Shown: positions 7,946 through 16,452, numbered from the stretch's first letter. The stretch is DNA of 31,512 bases from UKL13-2 sp038236905 (GCA_038236905.1 JBBRZG010000029.1:1-31512), one strand, 5' to 3'. The notes: generated by a model from the letters alone, not told the origin. A program made the numbers and translations.

Positions 7946-7960
7946 TGTAGTGAAATTACA
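7946..7960. promoter_or_regulatory. HexR operator 1 (hexR side)
   Basis: TGTAGTGAAATTACA matches the known HexR palindrome TGTAAT-N3-ATTACA at 11 of 12 positions, and flanking A and T runs extend the symmetry (AAAATGTA 7942-7949 with TACATTTT 7957-7964). It abuts a TAAAAT -10-like element for hexR (7965 down to 7960, with TTGCCC at 7987-7982 as a possible -35, 16-bp spacer), as expected for autorepression. Confidence 0.85.
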
Positions 7961-8035
7961 TTTTACGGCATTTACTCGTAGGGGCAATGTCTAGCGTTTG
8001 ATCGACGGTTTGCTAACTTAATCGTGATTCCTAGA

Positions 8036-8050
8036 TGTTATAAAATTACA
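8036..8050. promoter_or_regulatory. HexR operator 2 (edd side)
   Basis: TGTTATAAAATTACA matches TGTAAT-N3-ATTACA at 11 of 12 positions. It lies about 70-80 bases before the edd ATG, at or just upstream of the likely -35 region. Confidence 0.82.
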
Positions 8051-8066
8051 TAAAAATATAATTATT

Positions 8067-8085
8067 TGTAATTTTACTATATAAT
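8067..8085 (+). promoter_or_regulatory. edd promoter -10 with overlapping weaker HexR operator 3
   Basis: TATAAT at 8080-8085 is a consensus -10 element, 33 bases before the edd ATG. A second TATAAT is at 8057-8062. TGTAATTTTACTATA (8067-8081) matches the HexR palindrome at about 10 of 12 positions and overlaps the -10, so bound HexR would block RNA polymerase. No consensus -35 is visible. The whole 8035-8090 stretch is very AT-rich. Confidence 0.6.
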
Positions 8086-8118
8086 TTTTCCTCGATAACC
8101 GGAAGCTAGGCGGCAATA

Positions 8119-9993
8119 ATGAACTCTGCACACCCCTCTATGCCGTTAAATGCTGTTGTGAAGCGCGTAACCGAACGCATTCAGGCTAAGAGCACGAGCA
8201 GCCGCGCTGCGTATTTATCACATATGGATCGTGCCGCCACCCATCGAAACGCGACCCGGCGCCAAGGCTTGTCTTGTAGCAATTTGGCGCACGTCACCGC
8301 ATCCGCGCCCGGAAACGACAAGATTTGGCTGGCGCAGACAAAAGTACCCAATATCGGCATCGTCACCTCGTATAACGACATACTTTCCGCGCATCAGCCC
8401 TACGCACGCTTTCCAGACTTGATCAAAAAGACCGCGCGTGAGAACGGCGCAACGGCTCAAGTAGCGGGCGGTGTGCCGGCGATGTGCGATGGCGTGACGC
8501 AAGGCCAACTGGGGATGGAGCTCTCGCTATTCTCGCGCGACATCATTGCGCAAGCGACAGCAATCGCACTCTCGCATGATGCATTTGATGCGGTACTGCT
8601 GTTGGGCGTGTGCGATAAGATCGTACCCGGACTTTTGATTGGCGCCCTTGCCTTTGGAAATCTGCCCGCGGTATTTGTTCCCGCGGGGCCAATGGCATCC
8701 GGACTTTCAAACCCAGAAAAAGCGGCGGTTCGGCAACGCCACGCGCAGGGCCTCGCGACGCGCGATGAGCTGCTGCAAGCGGAAATGAGCGCATATCACG
8801 GCGTCGGAACCTGCACCTTTTATGGCACCGCAAATAGTAACCAACTCATGATGGAAGTCATGGGCTTACACATACCTGGCGCAGCATTTGAGCATCCGGA
8901 TTCACCGCTGCGCGACGCGCTAACCGCTGAGTCGACGAGAAAGGTGCTTGCACTCGCAGCGAATAATGCGCGTCTGGCAGATGTGGTTGATGAGCGCGCG
9001 ATCGTCAATGCGATTGTGGCGCTGCTGGCGTCTGGTGGATCAACGAATCATACAATTCATCTTGTGGCGATGGCCGCCGCGGCCGGGGTTGTGATCGATT
9101 GGAATGATTTTGCCGAGCTGTCATCGGTCGTGCCGCTGATGGCACGCATTTATCCCAATGGCGATGCAGATATTAATGTGTTCCATGCGGCTGGCGGCAC
9201 CGCCTACCTGATTCGAGAGCTATTGCATGCGGGATTACTGCATGCCAACGTGAACACCGTTCTGGGCAGCGCCGACGGCCTGCACGCCTATGGGCGCGAT
9301 GCGAGACTCTTGGGATCTGATGTTGTTTGGCAAGATGCCAATGTGGCACCGGAGCGCGCGAGCGGTCATCCCGATGTGTTGCGCCCCGCTGCAACCGCAT
9401 TTTCGGCAGAGGGAGGATTGCGCTTGGTGACGGGTAATTTGGGGCGTGCCATTGTCAAAACATCGGCGGTCAAGCCCCAACATCGACTTGTAGTGGCACC
9501 CGCTATCGTGTTTGAAACTCAAGAGGAATTGCTCCGTGCCTTCAAAGCCGACGAACTTAATCGCGATTTTGTCGCTGTAGTCATCGGCCAAGGTCCGCGC
9601 GCGAACGGCATGCCCGAACTGCATAAATTAGTGCCGCCACTAGGCGCGCTTCAAGACCAAGGCTTTAAAGTCGCCCTTGTCACCGATGGCCGTATGTCCG
9701 GCGCCTCTGGTAAAGTTCCTGCAGCAATCCACGTATCGCCTGAGGTCATGCTGGACGGCCCGATTGGGCGCGTCCGAACCGGAGATATGATCACGCTTGA
9801 TGCCGACGCTGGCGTCCTGAGTGTTGATCTCACCGAAGCTGCACTCAACTTGCGCAATGTTACCAAACCCGAGACTGACCAATACGGCATGGGTCGTGAA
9901 TTATTCGCGGGGCAACGCGACAGGGCACTCACGGCAGAACAAGGTGCAGGAACGTTCTCTGGACTTTCAACTCATTACGCGGAGGTCGTTTGA
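8119..9993 (+). CDS. edd: Phosphogluconate dehydratase
   Basis: First committed enzyme of the Entner-Doudoroff pathway: 6-phosphogluconate to 2-keto-3-deoxy-6-phosphogluconate. The 624-residue length is normal for the IlvD/Edd family. Diagnostic stretches are GIVTSYNDILSAHQP, GGVPAMCDGVTQGQLGMELSLFSRD and LLGVCDKIVPGLLIGAL, which carry Cys ligands of the [4Fe-4S] cluster (the third is in HGVGTCTFYGTANSNQ), and LVTDGRMSGASGKVPAAIHVSPE near the C terminus. The ATG at 8119 has AGGCGG about 6 bases upstream. Its TGA overlaps the eda ATG by one base. Expression is probably repressed by HexR through the AT-rich upstream region. Confidence 0.97.
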   Translation: MNSAHPSMPLNAVVKRVTERIQAKSTSSRAAYLSHMDRAATHRNATRRQGLSCSNLAHVTASAPGNDKIWLAQTKVPNIGIVTSYNDILSAHQPYARFPDLIKKTARENGATAQVAGGVPAMCDGVTQGQLGMELSLFSRDIIAQATAIALSHDAFDAVLLLGVCDKIVPGLLIGALAFGNLPAVFVPAGPMASGLSNPEKAAVRQRHAQGLATRDELLQAEMSAYHGVGTCTFYGTANSNQLMMEVMGLHIPGAAFEHPDSPLRDALTAESTRKVLALAANNARLADVVDERAIVNAIVALLASGGSTNHTIHLVAMAAAAGVVIDWNDFAELSSVVPLMARIYPNGDADINVFHAAGGTAYLIRELLHAGLLHANVNTVLGSADGLHAYGRDARLLGSDVVWQDANVAPERASGHPDVLRPAATAFSAEGGLRLVTGNLGRAIVKTSAVKPQHRLVVAPAIVFETQEELLRAFKADELNRDFVAVVIGQGPRANGMPELHKLVPPLGALQDQGFKVALVTDGRMSGASGKVPAAIHVSPEVMLDGPIGRVRTGDMITLDADAGVLSVDLTEAALNLRNVTKPETDQYGMGRELFAGQRDRALTAEQGAGTFSGLSTHYAEVV

Positions 9994-10628
9994 TGGACGC
10001 GCATCAACTTCTAAACTTGGCGAAAGCGGCGACCGTCATTCCCGTGATTGTGATTGAAAAAATTGGCGATGCGGTCCCGCTCGCCAATGCCTTGGTGGCG
10101 GGCGGCCTCAACGTTCTTGAAGTAACGCTTCGAAGCGCTGCGGCGCTCGACGCGATTCGAGGCATCGCGGCAAACGTCAAAGGCGCACACGTCGGCGCGG
10201 GTACGGTACTGGATGGAAAGCAGTGGCACGCCGCTGCGTTGGCAGGTGCCACCTTCATGGTCAGCCCTGGCTTTACCGAGAACATTGATCGCGCTGCAAA
10301 AAACGGTGACATTCCCTGGCTGCCCGGTGTTAGTAGCGCGGCCGAAGTAATGCGCGCGCGCGATGCAGGCTATACCTTTCAAAAGTTTTTTCCAGCCGAA
10401 CAAGCCGGTGGCGTCCCGATGTTGGCCGCCTTTGGAGGACCGTTTGGCGATATCGTATTTTGTCCCACCGGCGGCATCGGCGTAGCAAATGCGCCTTCAT
10501 ATCTCGCACTAAAGAACGTGGTTTGTGTGGGTGGATCGTGGGTCGTGCCACGTGATTTAATTGAAGCGAAAAACTGGCGAGCTATAACAGAGTTGGCGTT
10601 AGCCACGCAAAAATTACGTCACAGATAA
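9993..10628 (+). CDS. eda: 2-dehydro-3-deoxyphosphogluconate (KDPG) aldolase
   Basis: Class I aldolase that splits KDPG into pyruvate and glyceraldehyde-3-phosphate, completing the Entner-Doudoroff pathway with Edd. It is 211 residues, the usual length. LEVTLRSAAALDAIR carries the catalytic Glu, GAGTVLDGKQW and FMVSPGF are phosphate/substrate loops, and FQKFFPAEQAGG contains the Schiff-base Lys; CPTGGIGVAN and CVGGSWVVP complete the TIM barrel. A perfect GGAGGT (9981-9986) six bases ahead fixes the start at ATG 9993; a TTG three bases earlier is less likely. The A of the ATG is the last base of the edd stop, so translation is probably coupled. Confidence 0.97.
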   Translation: MDAHQLLNLAKAATVIPVIVIEKIGDAVPLANALVAGGLNVLEVTLRSAAALDAIRGIAANVKGAHVGAGTVLDGKQWHAAALAGATFMVSPGFTENIDRAAKNGDIPWLPGVSSAAEVMRARDAGYTFQKFFPAEQAGGVPMLAAFGGPFGDIVFCPTGGIGVANAPSYLALKNVVCVGGSWVVPRDLIEAKNWRAITELALATQKLRHR

Positions 10629-10757
10629 ACTCTTGAAAAGCTTTTCTTCTTTACCAAAACGAAAATCTAGCGCGCCCAAAAGATCAGCCAGTTGTTAGTC
10701 ATCCGATTGGGATTTATGCAACGAACACAATCAAAAACCGCAGAACCGTAAAGCCGT

Positions 10758-11426
10758 TCACCCTCCCGCGTCAATATGCTGCCGCACATTCGCAAACACT
10801 GCGTGAAAAGCTTCCTCTGTAAGTCGCCGCGTATTCGTGTTGTAGCGAGAGCAATGGTAGCTGTCAAATAGCACACGGCCACTCGGTAAGTTGTGAACCG
10901 CGGCATGCGCAAATTTTGCGGAGCTGACTTTGTAGTCCAGCGCGGTGAGTACCGCGTTATGCGCGATGGTTCCCAGAGCCAAAATGCGGGTGTCAGCCTT
11001 CAATCCCGCCAATTCGTTCTTCAAAAACCCGTTACATGTTTTAATCTCGTCGGTGGTTGGCTTGTTACCCGGCGGAAGACATTTCACTGCGTTCGATATT
11101 CGCGCATCGATGAGCGTTAGGCCATCATTGATGTTGGCGGAAATTGAATTAGAACCGAAGCCAAATTTATATAGCGTTTCGTAAAGTAAGATACCGGCAT
11201 GATCGCCTGTAAAAGGCCTGCCGGTGGCGTTTGCACCATGCATGCCGGGAGCCAGACCGACCACCAGCAACTTGGGCGAATCGACACCGAATGGGGGAAC
11301 AGGTTTGCAAAAATAAGCGGGATATTCGGCTTTAACGTCATCCAAAAAAGTAGCCAGACGCTGGCATTGGCGACAGCCAGCGTCGTAGGCCAGCGCAATA
11401 GGTGACTGTGTGATTCGTTTCTTCAT
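10758..11426 (-). CDS. Uracil-DNA glycosylase, family 5 (UdgB-like)
   Basis: Iron-sulfur base-excision repair enzyme of 222 residues that removes uracil and other deaminated bases from DNA. Four Cys suited to a [4Fe-4S] cluster are present: C18 and C21 in AGCRQCQRL, C116 in NAVKCLPP, and C131. Motif 1 GLAPGMHGANATGRPFTGD lacks a polar catalytic residue after GLAP, as in family 5. Motif 3 is YHCSRYNTNTRRLT, where the common HPS is HCS. It is convergent with eda. The next gene upstream on the same strand, efp, ends in a strong terminator, so this gene probably has its own promoter within the roughly 60 bases before its ATG, where no clear element stands out. Confidence 0.9.
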   Translation of the reverse strand: MKKRITQSPIALAYDAGCRQCQRLATFLDDVKAEYPAYFCKPVPPFGVDSPKLLVVGLAPGMHGANATGRPFTGDHAGILLYETLYKFGFGSNSISANINDGLTLIDARISNAVKCLPPGNKPTTDEIKTCNGFLKNELAGLKADTRILALGTIAHNAVLTALDYKVSSAKFAHAAVHNLPSGRVLFDSYHCSRYNTNTRRLTEEAFHAVFANVRQHIDAGG

Positions 11427-11482
11427 CTTTGCGTACGTTTCTCTATGTTTCTGGAGGTTGCAAAATTCTGCTAGTGCAAAGT

Positions 11483-11512
11483 AAAAAAGGTACGGAAATC
11501 CGTACCTTTTTT
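11483..11512 (-). terminator. Rho-independent terminator of efp
   Basis: A 13-bp perfect stem AAAAAAGGTACGG (11483-11495) with CCGTACCTTTTTT (11500-11512) and an AAAT loop, 19 bases past the efp stop. Both strands end in a T run, so it is potentially bidirectional. Confidence 0.92.
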
Positions 11513-11530
11513 TTCAATAAAATTGAAAAA

Positions 11531-12085
11531 CTAAACGCGACGTCGATACTCACCGGTACGCGTATCAACTTCAATTTTGTCACCATTTTCACAAAACAAC
11601 GGCACCGAAACCACGAAACCCGTACCGACCAAGGTAGCCGGCTTCATCACCTTGCCGGACGTGTCGCCACGTACGGCGGGATCAGTTGCGATCTCTCTCT
11701 CCAATGAATTGGGTAGCTCAATCGAAATCGCTTTGCCATTGTAGAAGGTAACTTCACAGGCCATCGCGTCTTGTAGATAATTCATCGCATCGCCCATGCT
11801 TTCGGCTTCGACCTCATATTGATTGTATTCTCCATCCATGAAGACGTACATTGGGTCGGAAAAATATGAGTAGGTCACTTCTTTTTTTTCAAGCTGAACG
11901 GTTTCAAATTTGTCGTCTGCCTTGTAAACCGTTTCCATGCCGGAAGCAGTCAATAAATTCTTGAATTTCATCTTAACGACCGCAGCGCTGCGACCGCCTT
12001 TGTTGTATTCGGCTTTCAGTACCACCATTGGGTCCTTGCCGATCATCACGACGTTTCCGGCGCGGAGTTCTTGGGCAAATTTCAT
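11531..12085 (-). CDS. efp: Elongation factor P, Arg32 type
   Basis: Translation factor that enters the E site of stalled ribosomes and promotes peptide bonds between consecutive prolines. The 184-residue length and three-domain layout are normal. The tip loop reads EYNKGGRSAAVVKMKFKNL. Counting from the ATG at 12085 the modified position is Arg32, the residue that EarP rhamnosylates in Pseudomonas, Shewanella and Neisseria; Lys-type EF-P carries Lys here. The ORF has a second ATG three bases upstream (12088), but 12085 gives the canonical MKFAQELRAGNV start and residue number. No clear ribosome site is seen. earP lies directly upstream on the same strand, which supports the assignment. A strong terminator follows. 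Confidence 0.97.
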   Translation of the reverse strand: MKFAQELRAGNVVMIGKDPMVVLKAEYNKGGRSAAVVKMKFKNLLTASGMETVYKADDKFETVQLEKKEVTYSYFSDPMYVFMDGEYNQYEVEAESMGDAMNYLQDAMACEVTFYNGKAISIELPNSLEREIATDPAVRGDTSGKVMKPATLVGTGFVVSVPLFCENGDKIEVDTRTGEYRRRV

Positions 12086-12214
12086 CATAAGTTAAGCTTT
12101 CAAGCAGTTAGGGAATTCTGAATGCTGGCGGACTGGGCACGGATTCAGTCAATTAGCGTAGTGTCTGGCACTCAATTATCCCCAAGCACTCTGGGCGTTA
12201 TCGGCGTCAGCTAT

Positions 12215-13393
12215 CTACGGTTTACGCGTAAAGCCTTCAATTTTAGCGTTTTTTTCTACAAAAGTCACCAGATTGGTGGCCAAATCAGGCTGTTCAGCCA
12301 GCCGATCAGCCCACGCCCTCGCGTGAAGCTTAAGCGCAGCTAGGTTGACCAAAAATTCGCGCCATGCCGGTGCGATTGCTTCAGCATCTTCAACATTCCA
12401 AGCTCGCCAGAGTTCTTGAACAGCAGCGGCGGCTCCGACCTCTAAACCCGTGCAATAACGATCCAGAAAGGCGTTGAGCTTTACAAGATGTGCGCCATCG
12501 CTCGTGGGGTATACCTGCCAAACGAATGGCTTGGCTGCCCACTGTGCGCGTACAAACGAGTCTTCACCGCGTACAAAGCAAACGTCCTGCGACCATAACA
12601 GCGCATCAAATTCAGATTGCGCGACAAATGGTTCGATGTTGATGCACAGATTGTCGCCGGGCGGCAAATTTTTAGCGTCCTGCCAAAATATCGCATCGTC
12701 ACCCAGTTCGCCCCTTGGAATGGTAACGGAAGCATTGACAGTTTTGTGGCTCGCGCTCTGAATGGCATTTAGCAAGTCTGGCAGCGCCGCATTTGCATAA
12801 CCAAAAATCAACACCCGCAGCTGGTTTGTACGTTGCCGGGGCTTAGTCGGTAGCGCCGCATCACGCTTTCGTAAAAGATCGCGTTCGCGAAGTAGTCCGC
12901 CTGTTCCCTGCTCAAAGCCGGGGAAGAAAAAATATTTGCGGAGAGCTAATTGTGGATGTGGTGAAGGCAGAAGGTGGTGCTCGGCAACCCACGACTCCGC
13001 GCTAAGGTAGTCAAGATTTAACCAGACGGGCGCGGCAAGACGCAGCGTCATCGCATTTATATACTTTAGCGGCAGCGCACACTGAAACGCTTCGACAACA
13101 CAATCCGCAGGCTCAAACGTTGTATCGGTTATTTCGTTTGAATCGTCGCTCGGCCAGCATCGAACCTCAACCCCTTCCACGATCTGCGATGCTTGGAGTG
13201 GATCAAGCGCGGGTACCAACGCAGCGAGGCTCACCAAGTCATCCACGAATAAGCGGGTTGTAATCTTGAACTCATTGCCAAGCTGGCGCGCAAGGCGCCA
13301 TGTCACACCCACGTCGCCAAAATTATCGACTACACGGCAAAAAATATCGCAAGTCATATTCGGTTTGTGGTCAGCTAATGTCGCAAGAGTCAC
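12215..13393 (-). CDS. earP: EF-P arginine rhamnosyltransferase EarP
   Basis: Glycosyltransferase (formerly DUF2331) that transfers rhamnose from dTDP-L-rhamnose to Arg32 of EF-P. The 392-residue protein begins with the diagnostic CDIFCRVVDNFGDVGVTWRLARQL, whose two Asp (D23, D27 in this numbering) are catalytically important in studied members. WLNLDYLSAESWV, KYFFFPGFEQGTGGLLRERDL and FVRGEDSFVRAQWA, with the key Glu277, complete the family pattern. Start is GTG 13393, preceded by AGGGCGG at good spacing; an ATG at 13357 would begin just before CDIF and fits family length, but has no ribosome site. It precedes efp on the same strand with a 129-bp gap that could hold a separate efp promoter. 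Confidence 0.95.
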   Translation of the reverse strand: MTLATLADHKPNMTCDIFCRVVDNFGDVGVTWRLARQLGNEFKITTRLFVDDLVSLAALVPALDPLQASQIVEGVEVRCWPSDDSNEITDTTFEPADCVVEAFQCALPLKYINAMTLRLAAPVWLNLDYLSAESWVAEHHLLPSPHPQLALRKYFFFPGFEQGTGGLLRERDLLRKRDAALPTKPRQRTNQLRVLIFGYANAALPDLLNAIQSASHKTVNASVTIPRGELGDDAIFWQDAKNLPPGDNLCINIEPFVAQSEFDALLWSQDVCFVRGEDSFVRAQWAAKPFVWQVYPTSDGAHLVKLNAFLDRYCTGLEVGAAAAVQELWRAWNVEDAEAIAPAWREFLVNLAALKLHARAWADRLAEQPDLATNLVTFVEKNAKIEGFTRKP

Positions 13394-13432
13394 GCTGCAC
13401 CGCCCTAAAACCGACCTGCTGATTTCAACGCT

Positions 13433-14488
13433 TTAAATACCAGCTACGGCTACGGTTTCTAAGGCCGTTTGGTATTCCTCATCATCCGCGAGCGATCCGA
13501 GCCGCGCGCGGGCCCGCATACGGGCGAGATGTTGTGAGAATTCTGACGTCGGCGTGAAGCCCGCGACCACTAAGCCCGCTAGCAATTCATCACATCGCGC
13601 TCCATCATTGCAGAGCAACACCATATCGCAACCGGCACTAAAGGCGGCCTCCGCTCGTTCAACAACACCACCAGCCACCGACGCACCTTCCATTGACAGA
13701 TCATCGGAAAAAATGACGCCTTTAAAACCTAGCTGGGTGCGTAAAATTTCCTTTAACCATTTTGGCGAAAAACCCGCGGGCCTCGCGTCTACTTGTTCAT
13801 AAATCACATGAGCCGGCATGACCGAATCGAGCTGCAAGGCGAGCGTTTTGAAAGGCACTAAGTCGTCGCGCGCGATAGCCTGCATCGCGCGTTCATCACG
13901 CGGAACTTCATGGTGTGAATCGGCTTTTACGAATCCGTGGCCCGGATAGTGTTTGCCACATGACGCTACGCCAGCTTCGTGCAACCCCGCAATCAATACG
14001 CTTGCTACCTTGGCGACGATTTCCGGGTCACGAGCAAATGCACGGTCACCGATGACACCACTCTCACCCCAATCCAGATCAAGTACGGGTGCGAAGCTGA
14101 AATCGATGCCATGGGAGGACAATTCCGCCCCCATGATATGCCCCAAAGCCCGCGCCAGTGCTAGGCCTTGAGCCATGTCCTGTTGATACTTTTGGCCAAG
14201 CACGCGCATCGGGGGAATCGTCGTGAAGCCCTCGCGGAAACGCTGAACGCGGCCTCCCTCATGATCGACTGCGATCAATAATGCGGGTTCACGAATCGAG
14301 TGAATGCTCGCGGTAAGTTGTTTAAGTTGATCCGGCGACTGGTAGTTTCGCGCAAACAAAATAACCGCTCCCATTAGCGGATGCTGAAGACGCAGAATGT
14401 CTTCAGCCGTTAATTCAAGCCCCGCAACATCGCCCATCACCGGGCCCAATGGTATTTGTAAAGTTGTATTCAAATTTAATTCAATCAA
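13433..14488 (-). CDS. nagZ: Beta-N-acetylhexosaminidase NagZ
   Basis: Cytoplasmic GH3 enzyme that removes N-acetylglucosamine from anhydromuropeptides in peptidoglycan recycling. The 351-residue protein has GPVMGDVAGLELTAED at the N end, LIAVDHEGGRVQRFREGFTTIPP, FAPVLDLDWG, the conserved KHYPGHGFVKADSHHEVP loop that supplies the acid/base Asp-His dyad, and FSDDLSMEGA with the nucleophilic Asp. The chosen start is TTG 14488, which overlaps the acpS stop by four bases and implies coupled translation; later in-frame GTG or ATG codons fall at VMGDVAG and would remove part of the first strand. It is the last gene of the lepB-to-nagZ block. Confidence 0.93.
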   Translation of the reverse strand: MIELNLNTTLQIPLGPVMGDVAGLELTAEDILRLQHPLMGAVILFARNYQSPDQLKQLTASIHSIREPALLIAVDHEGGRVQRFREGFTTIPPMRVLGQKYQQDMAQGLALARALGHIMGAELSSHGIDFSFAPVLDLDWGESGVIGDRAFARDPEIVAKVASVLIAGLHEAGVASCGKHYPGHGFVKADSHHEVPRDERAMQAIARDDLVPFKTLALQLDSVMPAHVIYEQVDARPAGFSPKWLKEILRTQLGFKGVIFSDDLSMEGASVAGGVVERAEAAFSAGCDMVLLCNDGARCDELLAGLVVAGFTPTSEFSQHLARMRARARLGSLADDEEYQTALETVAVAGI

Positions 14489-14862
14489 GTTTCAATCACT
14501 ACAAACGCGATCGCGTGTTCAGATTCATCCGAAATAGAAACATGCGAGTTTTTGACGTCACATTTAGTAAGTCGCTCGTTGAGTGCGTTCGATGGCTTGA
14601 TGATCGGCTTACCGCGTTCATCATGTGCAACCGCCACATCGTGCCACCCAATTTCGCTGCCAATACCGGTACCAAATGCTTTCGAAAATGCCTCTTTTGC
14701 GGCAAAGCGTTTGGCCAGAAACCGCGCGGGCTGTGCCGATTGAGCATATTCAGCTACTTCAGTTTCATTCAAAATGCGATGCAAAAAACGATCCCCAAAT
14801 CGAAACAACGCATCTTCAATTCGCTTGATGCTGACAATGTCAGTGCCGATGCCATAGATCAT
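14485..14862 (-). CDS. acpS: Holo-[acyl-carrier-protein] synthase
   Basis: Transfers 4'-phosphopantetheine from CoA to the Ser of acyl carrier protein. 125 residues, the normal size. MIYGIGTDIVSIKRIEDAL carries the Mg-binding Asp, and RFAAKEAFSKAFGTGIG holds the conserved Glu and Lys. The frame is open further upstream, but ATG 14862 is chosen because it matches the family start and overlaps the pdxJ stop by four bases (ATGA). Its own stop overlaps nagZ by four bases. pdxJ-acpS is a conserved pair in proteobacteria. Confidence 0.96.
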   Translation of the reverse strand: MIYGIGTDIVSIKRIEDALFRFGDRFLHRILNETEVAEYAQSAQPARFLAKRFAAKEAFSKAFGTGIGSEIGWHDVAVAHDERGKPIIKPSNALNERLTKCDVKNSHVSISDESEHAIAFVVIET

Positions 14863-15626
14863 TTGCAGCCTTCTACAATCGCATCTTGATATCGTTTCAC
14901 AGTCTCGGCAAGCCCCAACTCCAGCGCATCCGCGACCAACGCGTGACCAATCGAGACTTCGAGTACGCACGGCACATTGCGCAAAAACGTCGACAAATTA
15001 GTAAGATTTAAATCATGTCCGGCGTTCACACCAAGCCCCAGCTCATTCGCCGCGACCGCGGCATCTGTAAACCGTTTTAATACGTCTGCGTGACTGGTGG
15101 TGCCGAACGCCTGCGCATAAGGCTCGGTATAAAGTTCGATGCGATCAGCGCCGATATTCTTAGCCTGGCGAATACCCTCAACGTCGGCATCCATAAAAAG
15201 ACTGACGCGTACACCGAGGGCTTTTAACTCGTCAATGACGGGCTTGAGACGTTCGTTATCGAGCGGCAAATTCCAGCCGTGATCAGAGGTAAATTGTCCC
15301 GATTCATCGGGCACCAGCGTGCACTGATGCGGGCGCACATCGCGCACAAATTCAAGCAAATTATGAAATGGGTTGCCCTCGATGTTGTATTCCACGGCGG
15401 GCCATTCGCGCAGCAAATTCGCCAGTTCCCGCACATCGTCTGCGCGCACATGGCGACCATCGGGCCGTGGATGTACGGTAATGCCGTTTGCACCCGCCTT
15501 TAACGCGATGGTTGCGGCCCGGATAACGCTGGGAATACCCAGAGCACGGGTATTGCGCAACAACGCTATTTTATTAAGGTTGACGCTGAGCCGGGTAAGC
15601 GAAGGCACGTTGGACAAGGTCGACAT
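14859..15626 (-). CDS. pdxJ: Pyridoxine 5'-phosphate synthase PdxJ
   Basis: Last ring-closing step of DXP-dependent vitamin B6 synthesis: joins 3-amino-2-oxopropyl phosphate and deoxyxylulose 5-phosphate. 255 residues. TRLSVNLNKIALLRNTRG-like opening, GANGITVHPRPDGRHVRADDV with the catalytic His and Arg residues, EYNIEGNP, TLVPDESGQFTSDHGW and GLGVNAGHDLNLTNL are family hallmarks. The ATG at 15626 lies 7 bases after the recO stop with no strong ribosome site, suggesting coupling. It overlaps acpS by four bases. Confidence 0.97.
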   Translation of the reverse strand: MSTLSNVPSLTRLSVNLNKIALLRNTRALGIPSVIRAATIALKAGANGITVHPRPDGRHVRADDVRELANLLREWPAVEYNIEGNPFHNLLEFVRDVRPHQCTLVPDESGQFTSDHGWNLPLDNERLKPVIDELKALGVRVSLFMDADVEGIRQAKNIGADRIELYTEPYAQAFGTTSHADVLKRFTDAAVAANELGLGVNAGHDLNLTNLSTFLRNVPCVLEVSIGHALVADALELGLAETVKRYQDAIVEGCK

Positions 15627-15632
15627 GATCGT

Positions 15633-16433
15633 TTAAATATCTTTGAGATCGCGAATGAGCTGTCGCGTGTGGAGAGGCTTATCGCCCAGTAATTGGTTAA
15701 TCGCTCGGCGCATCAATTGCTTGGCCTGTGCCTGCGTTTGGGGATCGCTGAACTCGCCTGCGGCGAGATCGAGCAGTGTTTTCCCGCTCAATTGTAATCC
15801 ATCGAACGACGAAGCTGGCTGGCGCCCCTCAGCGAGCGCTGTTCCTTTCGAGCTGCGGATAGACACCGGTCCGCGCTCCATCACATAAACATAACGCTCG
15901 TTGGCTGTGATCGGCTCGTTGGTATCCACGTCCTCGCTTAGCTGTAATGCATAGCCGAGTTCGCGTAGCAGCGACATTTCAAACTTGCGCAGCACCGCTG
16001 CAATTGCCGCCATCAAGTTATCAGGTTTGGGTTCGGCAAATACACGCAGGGTGGCCAGTGCAACCACCGCTTCCTCGTATGCATCGTAAAGCGCCTCGTA
16101 TGGGTCTTCACGCTGCGCGAGCTTGATCAGCAACTCATTCATATAGAACGCCGACATCAATGACGCGCCGCAAAGCTGCGGATATATATCAGCGTGCTCA
16201 ACACTCTTGAGCGTTTTCAAATCCGCTTTGCCGAACCAGGTGAGCAGTAAACCCTGAAATGGGTTGAGGCGGCTCTTCATCGCGCTGGTCGGGCGTTTTG
16301 CACCCTTCGCCACCACCGCGACCCGTCCGTGAGAACGCGTGAAAATCTCAACAATTAGACTGGTTTCAAGGTACGGATAACTATGCAAAACAAAACCCGC
16401 GCTGATATCGCCTATCGTCTTTGCCACCTGCAA
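15633..16433 (-). CDS. recO: DNA repair protein RecO
   Basis: Recombination mediator that helps load RecA on SSB-coated DNA in the RecFOR pathway. About 266 residues. The N-terminal OB fold shows AGFVLHSYPYLETSLIVEIFTRSHGRVAVVAKGAKRP, a typical RecO opening, then the helical domain SAFYMNELLIKLAQREDPYEALYDAYEEAV. Most bacterial RecO proteins carry four zinc-binding Cys in the C half in some lineages; none are evident here, as in other proteobacteria. Start is uncertain between TTG 16433 and GTG 16427; GCAGGT sits just ahead of both. It follows era by about 20 bases. Confidence 0.93.
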   Translation of the reverse strand: MQVAKTIGDISAGFVLHSYPYLETSLIVEIFTRSHGRVAVVAKGAKRPTSAMKSRLNPFQGLLLTWFGKADLKTLKSVEHADIYPQLCGASLMSAFYMNELLIKLAQREDPYEALYDAYEEAVVALATLRVFAEPKPDNLMAAIAAVLRKFEMSLLRELGYALQLSEDVDTNEPITANERYVYVMERGPVSIRSSKGTALAEGRQPASSFDGLQLSGKTLLDLAAGEFSDPQTQAQAKQLMRRAINQLLGDKPLHTRQLIRDLKDI

Positions 16434-16452
16434 TTAACCTGCAATAGTTACG

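Noticed and set aside
10635..10646. GAAAAGCTTTTC palindrome after eda.
   Set aside because: It has no loop or proper T run to act as a terminator, so I did not annotate it.
12152..12172. AGTG-TCTGG-CACT near the efp promoter and a similar TAGTGTCTGG near 1170.
   Set aside because: Shared bases are too few and imperfect to call a repeat family.
14863..14970. Upstream extension of acpS by 36 residues.
   Set aside because: It overlaps pdxJ coding sequence, while the family start and ATGA overlap support ATG 14862.
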